DNA of 64,000 nucleotides. Source: Lepus europaeus. Its lineage: Eukaryota > Chordata > Mammalia > Lagomorpha > Leporidae. The position numbers and the translations under genes are program-made. Positions 12,820 through 24,299 of the stretch are shown here, in pieces; position 1 is the stretch's first letter, and each line of letters opens with the position of its first letter. The stretch is from NCBI RefSeq assembly GCF_033115175.1, contig NC_084837.1, positions 64,131,266 through 64,195,265 on the forward strand. The letters run 5' to 3'. The notes under the pieces are model-generated. The model was not told the origin of the DNA, made no database searches, and worked only from the letters and a program-made list of their open reading frames with translations.

Positions 12820-13517
12820 TAGTGCCTTTAAATGAAGGTACATGGGGATTATGGAGCAAGAACTCTTCCAGGACCCTTCTCTCCCCTGCTCCACTTCTTC
12901 TGAGGATCTGCTTGGGCTCTGGTTTGTCCTTGACTCTAGAAATCAGCACAATCATATACCCACCCACCACCCTCACACCAAGCTTGCTCCTTGTGACATC
13001 CCCAGTACATGGAAGTACAGGAAGGCTTCCTGGTCATGGGAGGGCTGAGCAAGGCTTGAATCACTCCATTTCAACATGCGGCCACTGAGGTGGAGCAAGA
13101 GCATTGGTTGCTGTCCCTGCCTCCAGAGGGAATCTCACTGCTGCTCGCCTGCTGGGGTGGGGGAGGCAAGCACCGTTTCCCGGCTGGTAAGGTGAGCTGG
13201 AGGAAGGAAAGGCAGGCAGGACAGGGCAGGCCCAGGAGGTGAGGCGCGGGAAGAAGCAGATGGCAGAGCAACCACAGGAAATGGAAATTGGGTCCTAGGC
13301 AAGTCAGAGGAATCCACATATGAGCCCAGCACCTGGGCTTCAGGATGGGCTCTCAATCCAAAGGCGTCTACCAGGGAGGGGCCACAGAAAGGCCAGAGGA
13401 GGGAAGGGGGCGGGGCAACTCAGGAGCAAAGAGATTGCCCCAACAAATAAAGCAGCCTCCCAGATAAGCATACCTATCTTCTAATCTGAATTTCTCCTCT
13501 GTAAAAAACATGAGAGA
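12820..13517. other. Intergenic, nothing recognised
   Basis: No repeat family or supported open frame. Confidence 0.35.
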
Positions 13518-13829
13518 GGGGCTGGCGTTGGGGCATAGCAGTTAAGCCACCGCCAGCATCTCATATGAGCGCTGGTTTGAGTCTTGGCTGCTCCACTTCC
13601 CACCCAGCTCCTTGCTGATGTCCCTGGGAAGACAGCAGAGGATGGCCCAGGTGCTTGGGCCCCTGCAACCATATGGGAGACCCGGATAAAGCTCCTGGTT
13701 CCTGGCTTTGGCTGGGCCAGGCCGTTATGGCCGTGTGGGGAATGAACCAGCAGATGGAAAATCTCTATTTCTTTCCCTTTCTCTCTCTATAACCCTGCCT
13801 TTCAATCAATTAAATAATTTTTAAAAAAA
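13518..13829 (+). mobile_element. C SINE
   Basis: From 'ggggctggcgttggggcatagc' to 'ctttcaatcaattaaataattttt'. Moderately diverged. Confidence 0.88.
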
Positions 13830-14342
13830 TGTTGATGTACAAAACATACAGAGAATAATCAAAGGAACACTTAAAAAGTCACATTAGTAACAGCTGAAGA
13901 CCCTTCCCTGTGTGCCCCTCACTCAATTACTTTCCCTCTTCCTCTTCCTAGGGGTAATCTCTAACTTGAATTCCATCTATCATTTCCACACATTTCTTTA
14001 ATCTTCCTCTACATGTGTGTGTATTCCTCAACTATATTCAGGATTATTGCATATGTTTTAAAGCTTTATACAGGTTATACCATACAACAAATTTGCATTC
14101 TGCTGTAAACAGGTTTTTTTCTCCGCTTGACATTATGTTTGTAAGATTCACCTATGTTAATAAGTATAAATCTGGTGCATTCATTTTCATAGCTATGAAC
14201 TATTCTATAAGTTGTTTATCTGTCTTTGGGTGATGGACATTTAAGCTGTTTCTAAGTTTTTGCTATTGCTATATTAAGTCAATTCTAAAATACACATTTC
14301 CCCTCATTTTAAAATATCTGAAATAAGAAACACTTCTTCCTT

Positions 14343-14383
14343 TTAAAGATTTATTTATTTATTTGAAAGGCAGAGTTACAGAG

Positions 14384-14433
<50 letters not shown>

Positions 14434-14682
14434 CTTCTATCCGCTGGCCTACTCCCTAAATGGCCGAAGCTGGGCTGACCTGAAGCCAGGAGCCAGAAGC
14501 TTCCTCCAGGTCTCCCACGTGGGTGCAGGGGCCCAAGCACTTGGGTCATCTTCCACTGCTTTCCCAGGCTACAGCAGAGAGCCAGATCAAAAGTGGAGCA
14601 GCCAGGATTGGAACCAGTGCCCATATGGGATACCAGTGCTGCAGGCGGCAGCTCTACCCGCTACTCCACAGCGTTGGCCCCC
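14343..14682 (-). mobile_element. C SINE with (GA)n
   Basis: Complete reverse copy. Its TCTC tract has expanded to a 43-bp GA microsatellite at 14,389-14,431. It is inserted in the old L1-type fragment. Confidence 0.92.
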
Positions 14683-14710
14683 AGGAGTATTTCTGAAGGA
14701 ATGATATATA

Positions 14711-14995
14711 GGGGTGGGTATTTGGTACAGTGGGTCAACCACGGTTTGGCATGCCTGCATCCCATAACGGTGTGCCTGGGTTAGAGTGCTGACTCTGTCC
14801 TCCATTCTAGCTTCCTGCCAGCGTGCACCTGGGAGGCAGCAGGTGACGTTTCAAGGAGTTGTGTCCCTGCCATCCACATGGAGTTCCTGGCTCCTGGCTT
14901 CAGTCTGGCCCAGTTCTGGCTATTGTGGGCATTTGGAGAGTGAACCAGAGGATGGAAGATTTCTCTTTCACATAAAATAAATTAAAGATTTTTAA
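14711..14995 (+). mobile_element. C SINE, old
   Basis: From 'tggtacagtgggtcaaccac' to 'cataaaataaattaaagattttt'. Strongly diverged, old type with 'cacctgggaggcagcaggtga'. Confidence 0.82.
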
Positions 14996-15329
14996 ATGAT
15001 ATAACTGGCAGCACTTTCCCTCAATGAATTATGTCATTTGATTCAATGAAAAACGGTACAAACAATGCTACTGCCAACTTCCTTATACATGCTGGATTTC
15101 TTTAGCAAATACGCTGCAGGGAGTAGAAATTGCTGGGTTATGAGGAATCTTATAGACAATTTTACTAAATACCACTAAGTTGTTCACCAAAGCACTGTGT
15201 ACTGGTGACACAAACTGTAATGTGAGAGAGTTCCAGTGGGGTACACTAAGGGTTTAAACACCTTTTCCTAATTATTAGTGACGTGTGCATCTTTTCAGAT
15301 CTGTCACTTTCTCCAATCCATGAACCCCT

Positions 15330-16130
15330 GGCCTCAAGCTTCTGGTCTTCCTTTGTCACGGTCAAGTCTAACCACCACTGATACTCCCCAACACACACCG
15401 GTCATTGTCAAATCCATGGAGCCAGTTATGTTCAAGTAACTCCACTCCCAGAAACTTACACTGAAGGAAAGTGTCTCATGAACAAACACAGGAACTCCAT
15501 CTAAATTTTTGATGCTGATGAATTGCAAATCATCTACGTGCACATTCTTATGACTGAATTCGATGCATTTGCTGAGTTACAAAGAGAATGTATCAATATG
15601 GAAAATAATTGGTATTGGCATAAAAATTAGCAGATTGATCAATGGAACAGAACTAATTTCTCTGAATAGAATCCTGCAAAAACTATTAATTTTTCTATAA
15701 CAATCATAAACATAAGAAAAAACAATAGCAATAAAAATAAAACGAATACACTTGAGGGGAAAATAAGAAATTGTCATATATAGAAAGCCATAAAACTATC
15801 CCGTGAAACATAAAACAGCTTGAAAAATGGAGAGAAGCACCTTGTTCTTCAACTGGAAAATAAAACTATCAATTATTCCTAAATAAATCCACAGATGTAG
15901 TACAATAACCAAGTTTCCAATCAGAAATTTTTGGAGAATTTGACCAAAAGTTTTGAAAATCTATGCAGAATGATAATGAAAAAAATATTCAGTGAACTTA
16001 TAAAACAGATACAATGAAGGAGAAAAACCAGTTCTATTCAGTAAATGTATTCTCAAACCTCAGTATTTAAAGTCTTGGAACCCAGAAGTGAATCCAAGTG
16101 CACACAGGTAATTTACACGTGAAAATGATG
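15330..16130 (+). mobile_element. L1 ORF2 3' remnant
   Basis: Includes 'attggtattggcataaaaattagcagattgatcaatggaacag', a hallmark of the distal L1 ORF2 text, then A-rich decayed sequence. No open frame remains. Confidence 0.65.
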
Positions 16131-16151
16131 GCATTAAAACTTCACAAGGGA

Positions 16152-16445
16152 GGGGCTGGCATTGTGGTAGAGTGGGTTAAGTCACTGCTTTCAGTGCTGG
16201 CGTCCTAAATGGGCACCAGTTTGATGGGCTGCTGCTCCACTTCTGATCCAGCTCCCTGATAATGGCCTGAGAAAGCAGAAGATGCACCTAGTGCTTGGGC
16301 CCCTTTCACCCATGTGGGAGACCTGGAAGAATTTCCTGGCTTTGGCCTGGTCCAGTCTGCTGTTGCAGTCATTTGAGGAGTGAACCAGTAGTAGAGAGAG
16401 AAGCCCCCCCCACCTCTGTAACTCTGCCTTTCAAAGACATAAATA
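16152..16445 (+). mobile_element. C SINE
   Basis: From 'gaggggctggcattgtggtagagtgg' to 'ctttcaaagacataaata'. The next SINE starts at its tail. Confidence 0.88.
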
Positions 16446-16763
16446 GGGGCTGACGCTGTGGCACAGTAGGTTAATCCTCCACCTGCAGAGCTGGCATCCC
16501 ATGTGGGCACCAGTTCTAGTCCCGGCTGCTTCTCTTCAAATCCAGCTCTCTACTGTGGCCTGGAAAAGCAGTGGAAGATGGCCCAAGCACTTGGCCCCTG
16601 CACTCGAAGAAGCTCCTGGCTCCTGGCTTTGGATCAGCTCAGCTCCAGCCATTGGGGCCATTTGGGGAGCAAACCGGTAGATGGAAGAGCTTTCTTTCTG
16701 TGTCTCCCTCTCACTGTCTATAACTCTACCTCTCAAATAAATGAATAAAAAAATCTTGAAAGA
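16446..16763 (+). mobile_element. C SINE
   Basis: Joined directly to the preceding copy's tail. It has a roughly 15-bp deletion in 'ctgcactcgaagaagctcc' and ends in 'aaataaatgaataaaaaaatc' before a purine microsatellite. Confidence 0.9.
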
Positions 16764-16914
16764 TGGAAGGAAGGAAGGAAGGAAGGAGAAAGCAAGCAAG
16801 CAAGTGAGAAAGAGAGAAAGAAAGCGAGCGAGAAAGAGAAAGAGAGCGAGAAAGAGCAAGAAAGAGAGAAAGAGAGCGAGAAAGAGAGAAAGAGAGCGAG
16901 AAAGAGAGAGAGAA
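16764..16914. repeat. Purine microsatellite (GGAA)n/(GAAA)n/(GAGC)n
   Basis: 150 bp of nearly pure A/G with regular 'gagcgagaaagagaaa' subrepeats, grown from a SINE tail. Confidence 0.95.
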
Positions 16915-16922
16915 ATCATTCT

Positions 16923-16940
16923 GGGGGCTGACATTGTGGC
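16923..16940 (+). mobile_element. C SINE head fragment
   Basis: GGGGCTGACATTGTGGC is the first 17-18 bp of a C SINE. The body is absent, and the SINE 3' part reappears at 17,258 on the other side of an unrelated element. Confidence 0.7.
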
Positions 16941-16951
16941 CAGTCTTGAAG

Positions 16952-17265
16952 GGCAGTGTGAGATGGAAAGTACTTCTTTAATATCGAATGAGAAGTGTGG
17001 CCATGAGCCTGCATGTGAGGGACCTCACAGCGCCCCTGACATGTGACAGATGCTCAATCCCGTGTCATAGCAGGGTCATGAAAGTGATCGCATGCAGCCC
17101 AGAGGGAGCCGGAGGGGATGTCCTGATTTGCCTGCCTCATAAACCCCACCTATTGGGTAAATGGAGATACTATCTTCACTTTGCCCAACAGCGTCCCTAA
17201 GTGATTATCAGCTTACCCAGACCTGCCTCTCCCAGCCTCTCCTAGGGATGGGTGTGTGAGCTCCT
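16952..17265 (+). repeat. Inverted dispersed repeat, copy A (unknown family)
   Basis: About 314 bp that aligns with the reverse complement of 28,036-28,363. Shared landmarks are 'ggcagtgtga' at the start, 'gtgagggacctcacagcgcc', a 27-nt identical stretch (17,113-17,139 versus 28,165-28,191), 'cccaacagcgtccct' and 'gggtgtgtgagctcct' at the end. It is not MIR, L2, L1 or C SINE. I do not recognise the family. Confidence 0.85.
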
Positions 17266-17402
17266 GGCTTCTGGCTTTGGCTTGGCCCAGCCCTGGCCAT
17301 TGTGGCCATTGGGAAATGAACCAGCAGATGGAAGATCTCTATCTCTCCTGCTCTCTCTGTAACTGTGACTTTTAAATAAATAAATCTTAAAAAAAAAAAA
17401 AG
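17258..17402 (+). mobile_element. C SINE 3' part
   Basis: Begins inside the shared octamer 'gagctcct', runs through 'ggccattgggaaatgaaccagcag' and the TCTC tract, and ends in 'aaataaataaatcttaaaaaa'. The 5' two-thirds is missing. Confidence 0.85.
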
Positions 17403-17499
17403 AAATTTTTAAAAAAGAAAATCATATCTTAAAAAAATAATATGGGAAAAATGGATTACCTGATATATTATCTTTTTTTGTTTACAAAAGAGTGGAAGT

Positions 17500-17814
17500 T
17501 GGGCCGGAACTGTGGTGCAGTGGTTTAAAGCCCTGGCCTGAAACGCTGGCATCCCACATGAGCGCCAGTTCGAGTCCCGGCTGCTCCTCTTTCACTCCAG
17601 ATCTCTGCTATGGCCTGGGAAAGTAGTAGAAGATAGCCCAAGTCCTTGGACCCCTGCACCCCTGCAGAAGGCCCAGAAGAAGCTCCTGGCTCCTGGATTT
17701 GGATCAACAGAGCTCTAGCCTTTGCTGCCATCTGGGGAGTGAAGCAGTGGATGGAAGACCTCTCTCTGTAACTCTGTCTTTCAAATAAATAAAATAAATC
17801 TTTAAAAAAATAAA
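17500..17814 (+). mobile_element. C SINE
   Basis: Complete single-B-box copy. Perfect 14-bp target duplication AAAAGAGTGGAAGT at 17,486-17,499 and 17,815-17,828. Confidence 0.93.
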
Positions 17815-17828
17815 AAAGAGTGGAAGTG

Positions 17829-17885
17829 AATGAGCGTCTCTCCCTCTCTGTGACTCTGCCTTTCAAATAATCTTTTTTAAAAAAT
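17829..17885 (+). mobile_element. C SINE tail fragment
   Basis: Only the TCTC tract and 'gactctgcctttcaaataatc' tail remain, directly after the target duplication of the preceding copy. Confidence 0.75.
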
Positions 17886-18062
17886 TAATGGCACAGAAAA
17901 ATTATCACTATTTGCTATTAAAAAAGGACAAGTCTTACAACATGAGTTTCATTTTACATATATAAATATGTGTCTATACACACAAAGTCAATTTATATGT
18001 ATATGTGTGGCTAGAAAAAAGACTGGAAGGAAACATATTAAGGGGTCAAGAAATTATCTCTA

Positions 18063-18404
18063 TGGCCGGTGCCGTGGCTTAACAGGCTAATCCTCTGCCT
18101 TGCGGCGCCAGCACACCAGGTTCTAGTCCCGGTTGGGGCGCCGGATTCTATCCCGGTTGCCCCTCTTCCAGGCCAGCTCTCTGCTATGGCCCAGGAAGGC
18201 AGTGGAGGATGGTCCAAGTCCTTGGGCCCTGCACCCACATGGGAGACCAGGAGAAGCACCTGGCTCCTGGCTTCGGATCAGCACGATGCGCCGGCCGCAG
18301 CGGCCATTGGAGGGTGAACCAACGGCAAAAAGGAAGACCTTTCTCTCTGTCTTTCTCTCTCTCACTATCCACTCTGCCTGTCAAAAAAAAAAAAGAAAGA
18401 AAGA
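18063..18404 (+). mobile_element. C SINE, double-B-box subtype
   Basis: Young copy with 'ggttctagtcccggttgg' followed by 'ggattctatcccggttg'. Perfect 15-bp target duplication AAGAAATTATCTCTA at 18,048-18,062 and 18,405-18,419. Confidence 0.95.
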
Positions 18405-18531
18405 AAGAAATTATCTCTAGATGATGAGAATATTGGGAATGTTTATTGAATTTTAATTTTTCTTATATTTGTACTGAATATATGCTACATATTATCTAGT
18501 CAAGAAAGAATTTTTTAAATTATTATACGTT

Positions 18532-18865
18532 GGGGGCCTGCTCTGTAGTTCAGTAGGTTAATCCTCTGCCTATGGCACTGGTATCCCATATGGGCGCTGG
18601 TTCTAGTCCCGGCTACCCCTCTTCCAATCCAGCTCTCTGCAATGGCCTGGGATAGCAGTGGAAGATGGCCCTAGTTCTTGGGCCCCTGCACCCCTGTAGA
18701 AGACCCAGAAGAAGCTCCTGGCTCCTGGATTTGTATCAGCTCAGCTCTGGCCATTGCGGCCATCTGGGGAGTGAACCAGCAGATGGAAGACCTTTCTCTC
18801 TGTCTCTCCCTTTCACTGTCTGTAACTGTACCTCTCAAATAAATAAATAAAATCTTTTTTAAAAA
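18532..18865 (+). mobile_element. C SINE
   Basis: Complete copy. Flanks TATTATACGTT (18,521-18,531) and TATTATATGTT (18,866-18,876) differ by one base. Confidence 0.92.
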
Positions 18866-19004
18866 TATTATATGTTAAACAATGGAAAACAAATTTAGAG
18901 ACAGAGAAAGAAAAGTAACATTTTAAGTCACTTTTTCACGCCTATCATGTTCCAGACCACCACACCAGATATTTATATATCCACGGTCTTCAAAAGTTTG
19001 TGGA

Positions 19005-19328
19005 GGGGCCAGCATTGTGGCACAGCAGTTTAGCATCCCACAGTGGCGTGTCAGTGCAAGTCCTGGCAGCTCCACTTTTAATTCAGCTCCCTGCTAATGT
19101 GCCCGAGAAAGCAGCAGAAGATGGTCCAAATACTTGGGCCCCTGCCACCTATGTGTGAGACCAGGATGGAGTTCTAGGCTCCAGGCTTTGGCCTGGCTCA
19201 GTCCTGGCCATTTTGGCCATTTGGGGAGTGAACCAGCTGACGAAAGACCTCTTTCTCTCTGTTGCTCGCTCTCTCAGTCATTCTGCCTTTCAAATAAAGT
19301 GTAGTAAATATTTTTTAAAAATGTTTTT
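19005..19328 (+). mobile_element. C SINE
   Basis: Older copy missing part of the A-to-B box region. Flanks AAAGTTTGTGGA (18,993-19,004) and AAAGTCTGTGGA (19,329-19,340). Confidence 0.9.
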
Positions 19329-19351
19329 AAAGTCTGTGGAAAATGTTCACC

Positions 19352-19625
19352 TTCTTTTTACAATTTTTTATTTGAGAGAGAGAGCGAGCGCACTTCCATC
19401 TACTGGTTCACTCCCCCAGGTACCCTCAGTGGCTGAGCGGGGGCCTGCAGCCGGGAGCTAGCAACTCTTCAAGTCTCCTGTGTGGGGGACAGGGACTCAG
19501 CTACGTGAGCCATGCCTCCCAGAGTGCACATTAGCAGGAAGCAAAAATCTGAGCAGAGCTAGAAACTGAACCAGGCCCTCTGCTGTGAGATGCAGATGTC
19601 CTAAACAGCGTCTTAGCTTCTCTAC
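19352..19625 (-). mobile_element. C SINE, old
   Basis: Reverse, diverged copy with 'tttatttgagagagagag' and the old-type 'agtgcacattagcaggaagc'. Confidence 0.78.
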
Positions 19626-20559
19626 CAGACATCCCTGCCAGCATACTCGCTTTGGTTTCCATTGTCCCATGAAGTATTTGAAGCACCCGAGGGCTTCCAC
19701 TCTATAACACACATGCAGGCATTTCTCCCTTGCCCTCGCTCTGACAGCAGCAGGAGATACTGCTCAAGGATGGGGGCAGGCAGGTCCACCCAGGGAAGGA
19801 ACTGTTTCTCAAGCAGCTGTCCCACCCTCCATGGTCTGGATCCTCCTTCTTCCCCCAGAAACAATATCTACCAAGCATGGCAAGGCAGGGCAAACCATGG
19901 CTCATGGCAAACTTGACTGAAGCAGACGCAGGAGCCTGGGAGCTCACCTGAGATAGGAGAAGGACATAGGGAAGGACTAGACTGGGGAGCCGCCCCTGCC
20001 AGTGGACACAGGGCCTCTGTGGGTGTGCAAGTTTGACCTCTGTGCCAGGAAGAACTCGGCCACTTGGGAAATAATGATCTTCCTTCCTGGAATTAAGCAA
20101 GGGCTATCTACCTGGGAGGGACAGAGGAGATGGCTGTGCTGGGTAAGGGGGTCACTCTGGTTTCCAGATGACCTGTCTCAGCCTTGAGCTTCTGCTAGCC
20201 TGCCTGCCTGCCTGTCTCTCGCCATGCTCCGGATCCAGGGGACAGCTTGCTAAGCCCGTCAGCTGCCTAAAGCACCTGTGGGAGAGCCCCCAGGAGGCGG
20301 GGGCAACCTTTGTGGCTTCATCTGTGACTCTAATGGCGGGAATCACACTGGGCAGTGCAGAGGGCAGGGCGGGGTCAGCCTGGCCTGGCGAGGGAGCTAC
20401 TTGGGAAGGCAGGCCTTTGGGCCCCTGTAAGTCAGGGTTTGTGGGTGCTTATCCTCTCTCAGAACCAGCCCTGGAACCCATCTCTTGAGGCAACTTTGAC
20501 TTTGCAAACAGGGAACCTTGGGTCCAGCGTGGATCTCACCTGCTGAGTGACACACCCTC
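19626..20559. other. Intergenic, nothing recognised
   Basis: GC-moderate unique sequence without a supported gene. Confidence 0.35.
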
Positions 20560-20960
20560 ATGAATGCCAGGTATTTAGGGAGCCCCTGAAGTGTGGTGGT
20601 GGAGGACACCAAAAAACAGACCAGAGAGGTTGTGGACAAAAATATCTGTGGTACCTGCTGTGGTGGAGCTTCTAGTCCAAAATATTTGACAGATAATGAA
20701 CAAAGAAAAACTATCAATTACCAACTGTGCTGAGAATAAGGAAAAGAGCAGGGTGCTATGGGAAACAGCAATGGAAGTGACCTGATTTGGGCTGGGGGAG
20801 GAGTCATGGATGACCTCCCAGAGGAAGGAGCCTCTGAGCTAAAGCCTAAAGGAAGATTAGGAGTTAGCTCCGCGTGGGCTGCCGGGACCAACAGGTGCAA
20901 GGCTGACAGGTGGGAAGGGCTGGCATGCTGAGAAATGAGGCAAGAGGTGAGAAGTGCCTG
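20560..20960 (+). repeat. Ancient interspersed repeat fragment, family not assigned
   Basis: Text of the form 'ggtggagcttctagtccaa...aactgtgctgagaataagg...agggtgctatgg...ggaggagtcatggatgacctcccagagg' recurs widely in mammals. It continues the family seen at 3,180-3,560. Confidence 0.5.
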
Positions 20961-21007
20961 GGAAGTTGAGTCCCATGAGGCCATGAAAACCACAGTAAGG
21001 ATGTGTC

Positions 21008-21272
21008 TGCTTCTTTGAAAGGCAGAGATACAGGGACAGACAGGCAGATAGGGACCTCCAATCCACTGGCTCACTCCTCAAAGCCCTCAACAGCTGGGAC
21101 TGGGTCAGGCTGAAGCCAGAAGCCTGGAACTCAATGCAGGTCTCCCATGTGGGTGGCAGGGACCCAAGTACTTGAGCCATCACCTACTGCCTCTCAGGGT
21201 GTACATTAGCAGGAAGCTGGAATCTGAGAGCAGAGTCAGGCCTAGAACTGCAATATGGGACATGGGCATCTG
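21008..21272 (-). mobile_element. C SINE, old, partial
   Basis: Reverse copy from 'ctttgaaaggcagagatac' to 'gggacatgggcatctgg'. The poly(A) end is degraded. Confidence 0.8.
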
Positions 21273-21549
21273 GAAGGAAAAGGAGCAGAACAGAGAGAAG
21301 ACCTTATGACCTTATGGCCTCACAGCCAGAATGGATCTATTCAAGAAAAATAAATTCGCAGAGGCGGGAAGATCCAACGCGTGGCAGAGGGCACAGTCCT
21401 CAGTGGGCCGGGCCTTACATATCTCGGGGTGCCTAAGGGTCTGCAGGGGGTGGGGGGCAGTAGGCAGAGGTGAATCTTTCCATGCAGGCTTTTCCGGTTT
21501 CTCACAGGCTTTCAAACCTGGAAAATAATGCAGGGCGTGGGGCTGAGCT

Positions 21550-22331
21550 GGTCTCTTAAAAGAAGGCAGGGGTATAATGCATTTCTTTTAGTCTGTTAAG
21601 GAAAGGTACAATCAGTAAAGAATTCAGATACAGTTTTGTTTAAATCCTTGCAGATCACATATTTTTGTAGTGGCCTGCTAGTCAGGAAAGGTGTTTTTCT
21701 AACCTTTCAGAATATTTCCAGATAAAAATTATGCAATGGTGTTGTTGAAATGCAGATTAAATGGTTCTGCATAATCAGTTCGCTTCCAATGTGGCCTAGG
21801 ACTAGTGGAAATTTAAAGGATTTCAAAAACATTCCACTGCTACCTTAAACTTACCAACAAACTAGGATGATGATAGTAGTGAACGATGCAAAGAACGTTT
21901 GCCAAGTTTGTTATTTGTTGTTCTTAATTTGAGATGTCCATTCTCACTCCTTTAAGAATGCTGATGTAGAGTGTGAAGATGCCAGAGAAACTGCTCAGAT
22001 ATTCACTGTAAGTGTCCCTTCACCTGTATGTTGTAGGATCCCAGACTGGTCGCTGATCATATTCCTTTAGTAAGAATGTGTTAAATTACAGCTCTCTTTT
22101 AAAAAGATGATGTCGTTTTATATTTATTGTGCTGTGCCTGGTCCAAAACAGGAGCCAGTTAAACAAGTTTCATATGTATTTTTCCAGTGTTAAATCTCAC
22201 ACACTGTACCCTTCAGAAATTTCCTTCCTTCCTGAAGAACGGAGAGAAGATATATACGCATTGCCTGCTTATTCTTGAGATTTCACTCTTTATGTTAAAA
22301 GTTGTGTATAATTGTTAAAAAAAAAAAAAAA
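21550..22331 (+). other. AT-rich unique block ending in poly(A)
   Basis: About 780 bp of non-repetitive sequence, resembling an mRNA 3' untranslated region, ends in a 16-17 base A run at about 22,316-22,331. No AATAAA lies just before the A run and I could not find flanking duplications or a parent gene. It may be a retrocopy fragment or simple unique sequence. Confidence 0.3.
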
Positions 22332-22379
22332 CTATGAAAGAATAAAAAGTGCATTTAAATTTTAAAAATAAAGAAAGAA

Positions 22380-22691
22380 GGGCCGGCAGTGTGGCGCAGT
22401 GGGTTAAAGCCCTGGCCTGAAGCACTGGCATCCCATATGGGCACTGGTTTGAGACCTGGTTGCTCCACATCTGATCCAGCTCTCTGCTATGGACTGGGAT
22501 AGCAGCAGAAGATGGCCCAAGTGCTTGGGCCCCTGCACCCACATGGGAGACCTGGAAGAAGCTCCTGACTCCTGGCTTTGGATTGGCACAGCTCTAGCCG
22601 TTGAGGCCATCTGGGGAGTGAACCAGCAGATGGAAGACCTCTCTCTCTGTCTCTGTAACTCTGTCTTTCAAATAAATAAATCTATTTAAAA
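22380..22691 (+). mobile_element. C SINE
   Basis: Complete single-B-box copy from 'gggccggcagtgtggcgcag' to 'aaataaataaatctatttaaaa'. Confidence 0.93.
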
Positions 22692-22757
22692 AAGAGAGAG
22701 AGAGAGAGAAGGAGAGAAAGAGTGGAAGGAAGGGAGGGAGGGAGGAAGGGAAGGAGG
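22692..22757. repeat. Purine microsatellite (GA)n/(GGGA)n
   Basis: Continues directly from the tail of the preceding SINE. Confidence 0.93.
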
Positions 22758-22761
22758 GAGG

Positions 22762-22925
22762 GGTTGGGCCTACAGGGCCAGCATCCATCTGGGCTTGCTG
22801 CACATGGACTGGCCCAGCTCTGTCGCCTTTGTGCCTATTTGGGGAATGAACCAGTGGAGGGCTTCTCTCTCTGCTCCTGTCTCTACGTAACTCTGCCTTT
22901 CAAATAAATAAATAAATCTTTAAAC
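22762..22925 (+). mobile_element. C SINE, internally deleted
   Basis: 'gggcctacagggccagcatcc' jumps to 'catggactggcccagctctg' and the usual 3' end, so roughly half of the element is deleted. Confidence 0.78.
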
Positions 22926-22959
22926 AAACAACAACAACACAAAAAAAGGCGGTAGGGGT

Positions 22960-23270
22960 AAAGGGTAAAATAGGATTTTATCTACTTTCAGCAAGGAGCT
23001 AAAATGGCAGAGGCTTATGTCTTTGTTCCATTAAAAGTGGCATTTTAATCACAGTGCCTAATGGCTGTCTCCGGATTGAGCATTTTCTCTAAGGGGACTG
23101 GAAGCCATTGAAGGGTATGAAGTAAAGAAGAGGTGTAGATAAGAGCACTCTGGCTGCTGGGTGAGGACAGGACTTAGGGGGAGTACAGGTGGGAAGATGG
23201 GTTGCAGTAGCTCAGGCAGGAAGCAAACAGTGGCTTGGGCCAAAGACAGAGAGAAGTGCCAGATGCCAAA
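22960..23270 (+). repeat. Ancient interspersed repeat fragment, family not assigned
   Basis: 'actggaagccattgaagggtatgaag...gagcactctggctgctgggtgagga' is a text that recurs across mammalian genomes and belongs with the 3,180-3,560 family. Confidence 0.5.
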
Positions 23271-23829
23271 GGGGTTTCCTGTGAGAACCCACATAGGATG
23301 GGATGGTTGTGTGGAAGGGTGAGGCAAGTGGCTGCAGAGCTTCAGGGATATGTGGACAAAGGTATAACCCAGAGGTGGGCCCTGAAGGGAAATGGTTAAG
23401 AACCAACAAGCAGGCAGATAAGATGACTCTGGGGAGCTGGGCCTTGAGCTGGGTCTTGAAATGGGGACAAAGTTTGGGCGGCAGCAGGGCGCTGGCAGGG
23501 AGGGCGCTGGCAGGGAGAGCGCTCCAGGGGTGGAAGCAGCAGGTTTCCAGTGAAGAGGAGGAATGAGTTTGCCTCATGGCCTGTGGTCACACAGAGAGAG
23601 GGCTTGGGTTGGGTTGGGTGTGAGCTGTGGACCAAGGTGTGAAACCAGGTGGGCTGGACCTGGGCTGGGGCCTCGAGAGCCTGGGGGAGGCCTTAGCCTC
23701 GCTGTCAGATATTGTGGGAGGCTTAGACCACTAGCCAGCGAGCCAGATGGCCACCTGTGACCTGAGCAGGTGTGTGCCAGGGGATGAAAAGACACGGCCA
23801 AACAGCCACAGGGCTTGGGCCTTCTGACA
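23271..23829. other. GC-rich intergenic
   Basis: Unique sequence with a short tandem repeat 'gcgctggcaggga' at 23,489-23,520. No gene supported. Confidence 0.35.
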
Positions 23830-24299
23830 TTATTTACTGATCACCTACTCTGGGTCACACACATAACACTGGGTTCCTTCCTCACTGGCTACTCCTTCTC
23901 AGTCCCCTGGGATGTTGCTTCCTTGGCCAGGTGACTGAAAAGTGTAGAGTTGGCCCCTTCCTTCCGTATCTTCACCCTAGCCTTTTAAAAAGTTGGCTCT
24001 ATGACTTTAGAAACCATCTATATCCTGCTTTCTGTATTCAAACCATTTGTCTCCTGGGTTGCAGACACGTGTCTTCATCTCCATGTGGACTTGGAACCCC
24101 AATTTAAAATGTCCAAGATAGAAACCTCCAAACCAACCCCTTTTTAACCCTAGTGTTCCCCAGATGTAAAAGGGGTAACTCCCAATTATTAAGACAAAAA
24201 ATCCAGGAGGTATCTGTGATTTCTCATCCCATATTCAACCTATCCACGAGTCCTTCAAATTCTACCTCCAGAAAAATCCAGAGTCTACTGCTTCTTAAA

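Larger units (their letters stand above)
13890..15230 (+). mobile_element. Old L1-type fragment interrupted by two SINEs
   Basis: Segments 13,890-14,342 and 14,996-15,230 follow an old LINE text ('ggggtaatctctaacttgaattcc', 'gacattatgtttgtaagattcacctatgtt', 'gatggacatttaagctgtttctaag', then 'gtagaaattgctgggttatgagg'). Related pieces occur at 39,930-40,160 and 43,390-43,830. Exact subfamily not assigned. Confidence 0.6.

Noticed and set aside
16764..16914. Regular spaced repeats that could suggest a CRISPR-like array
   Set aside because: It is a purine microsatellite grown from a SINE tail, without spacers, in a mammalian genome.
16988..17200. Similar open frames in copies A and B of the inverted pair (both with GDVLICLPHKP...LHFAQQRP)
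   Set aside because: The similarity follows from DNA identity. The N-terminal halves diverge and neither frame has gene-like context, so a conserved protein is not supported.
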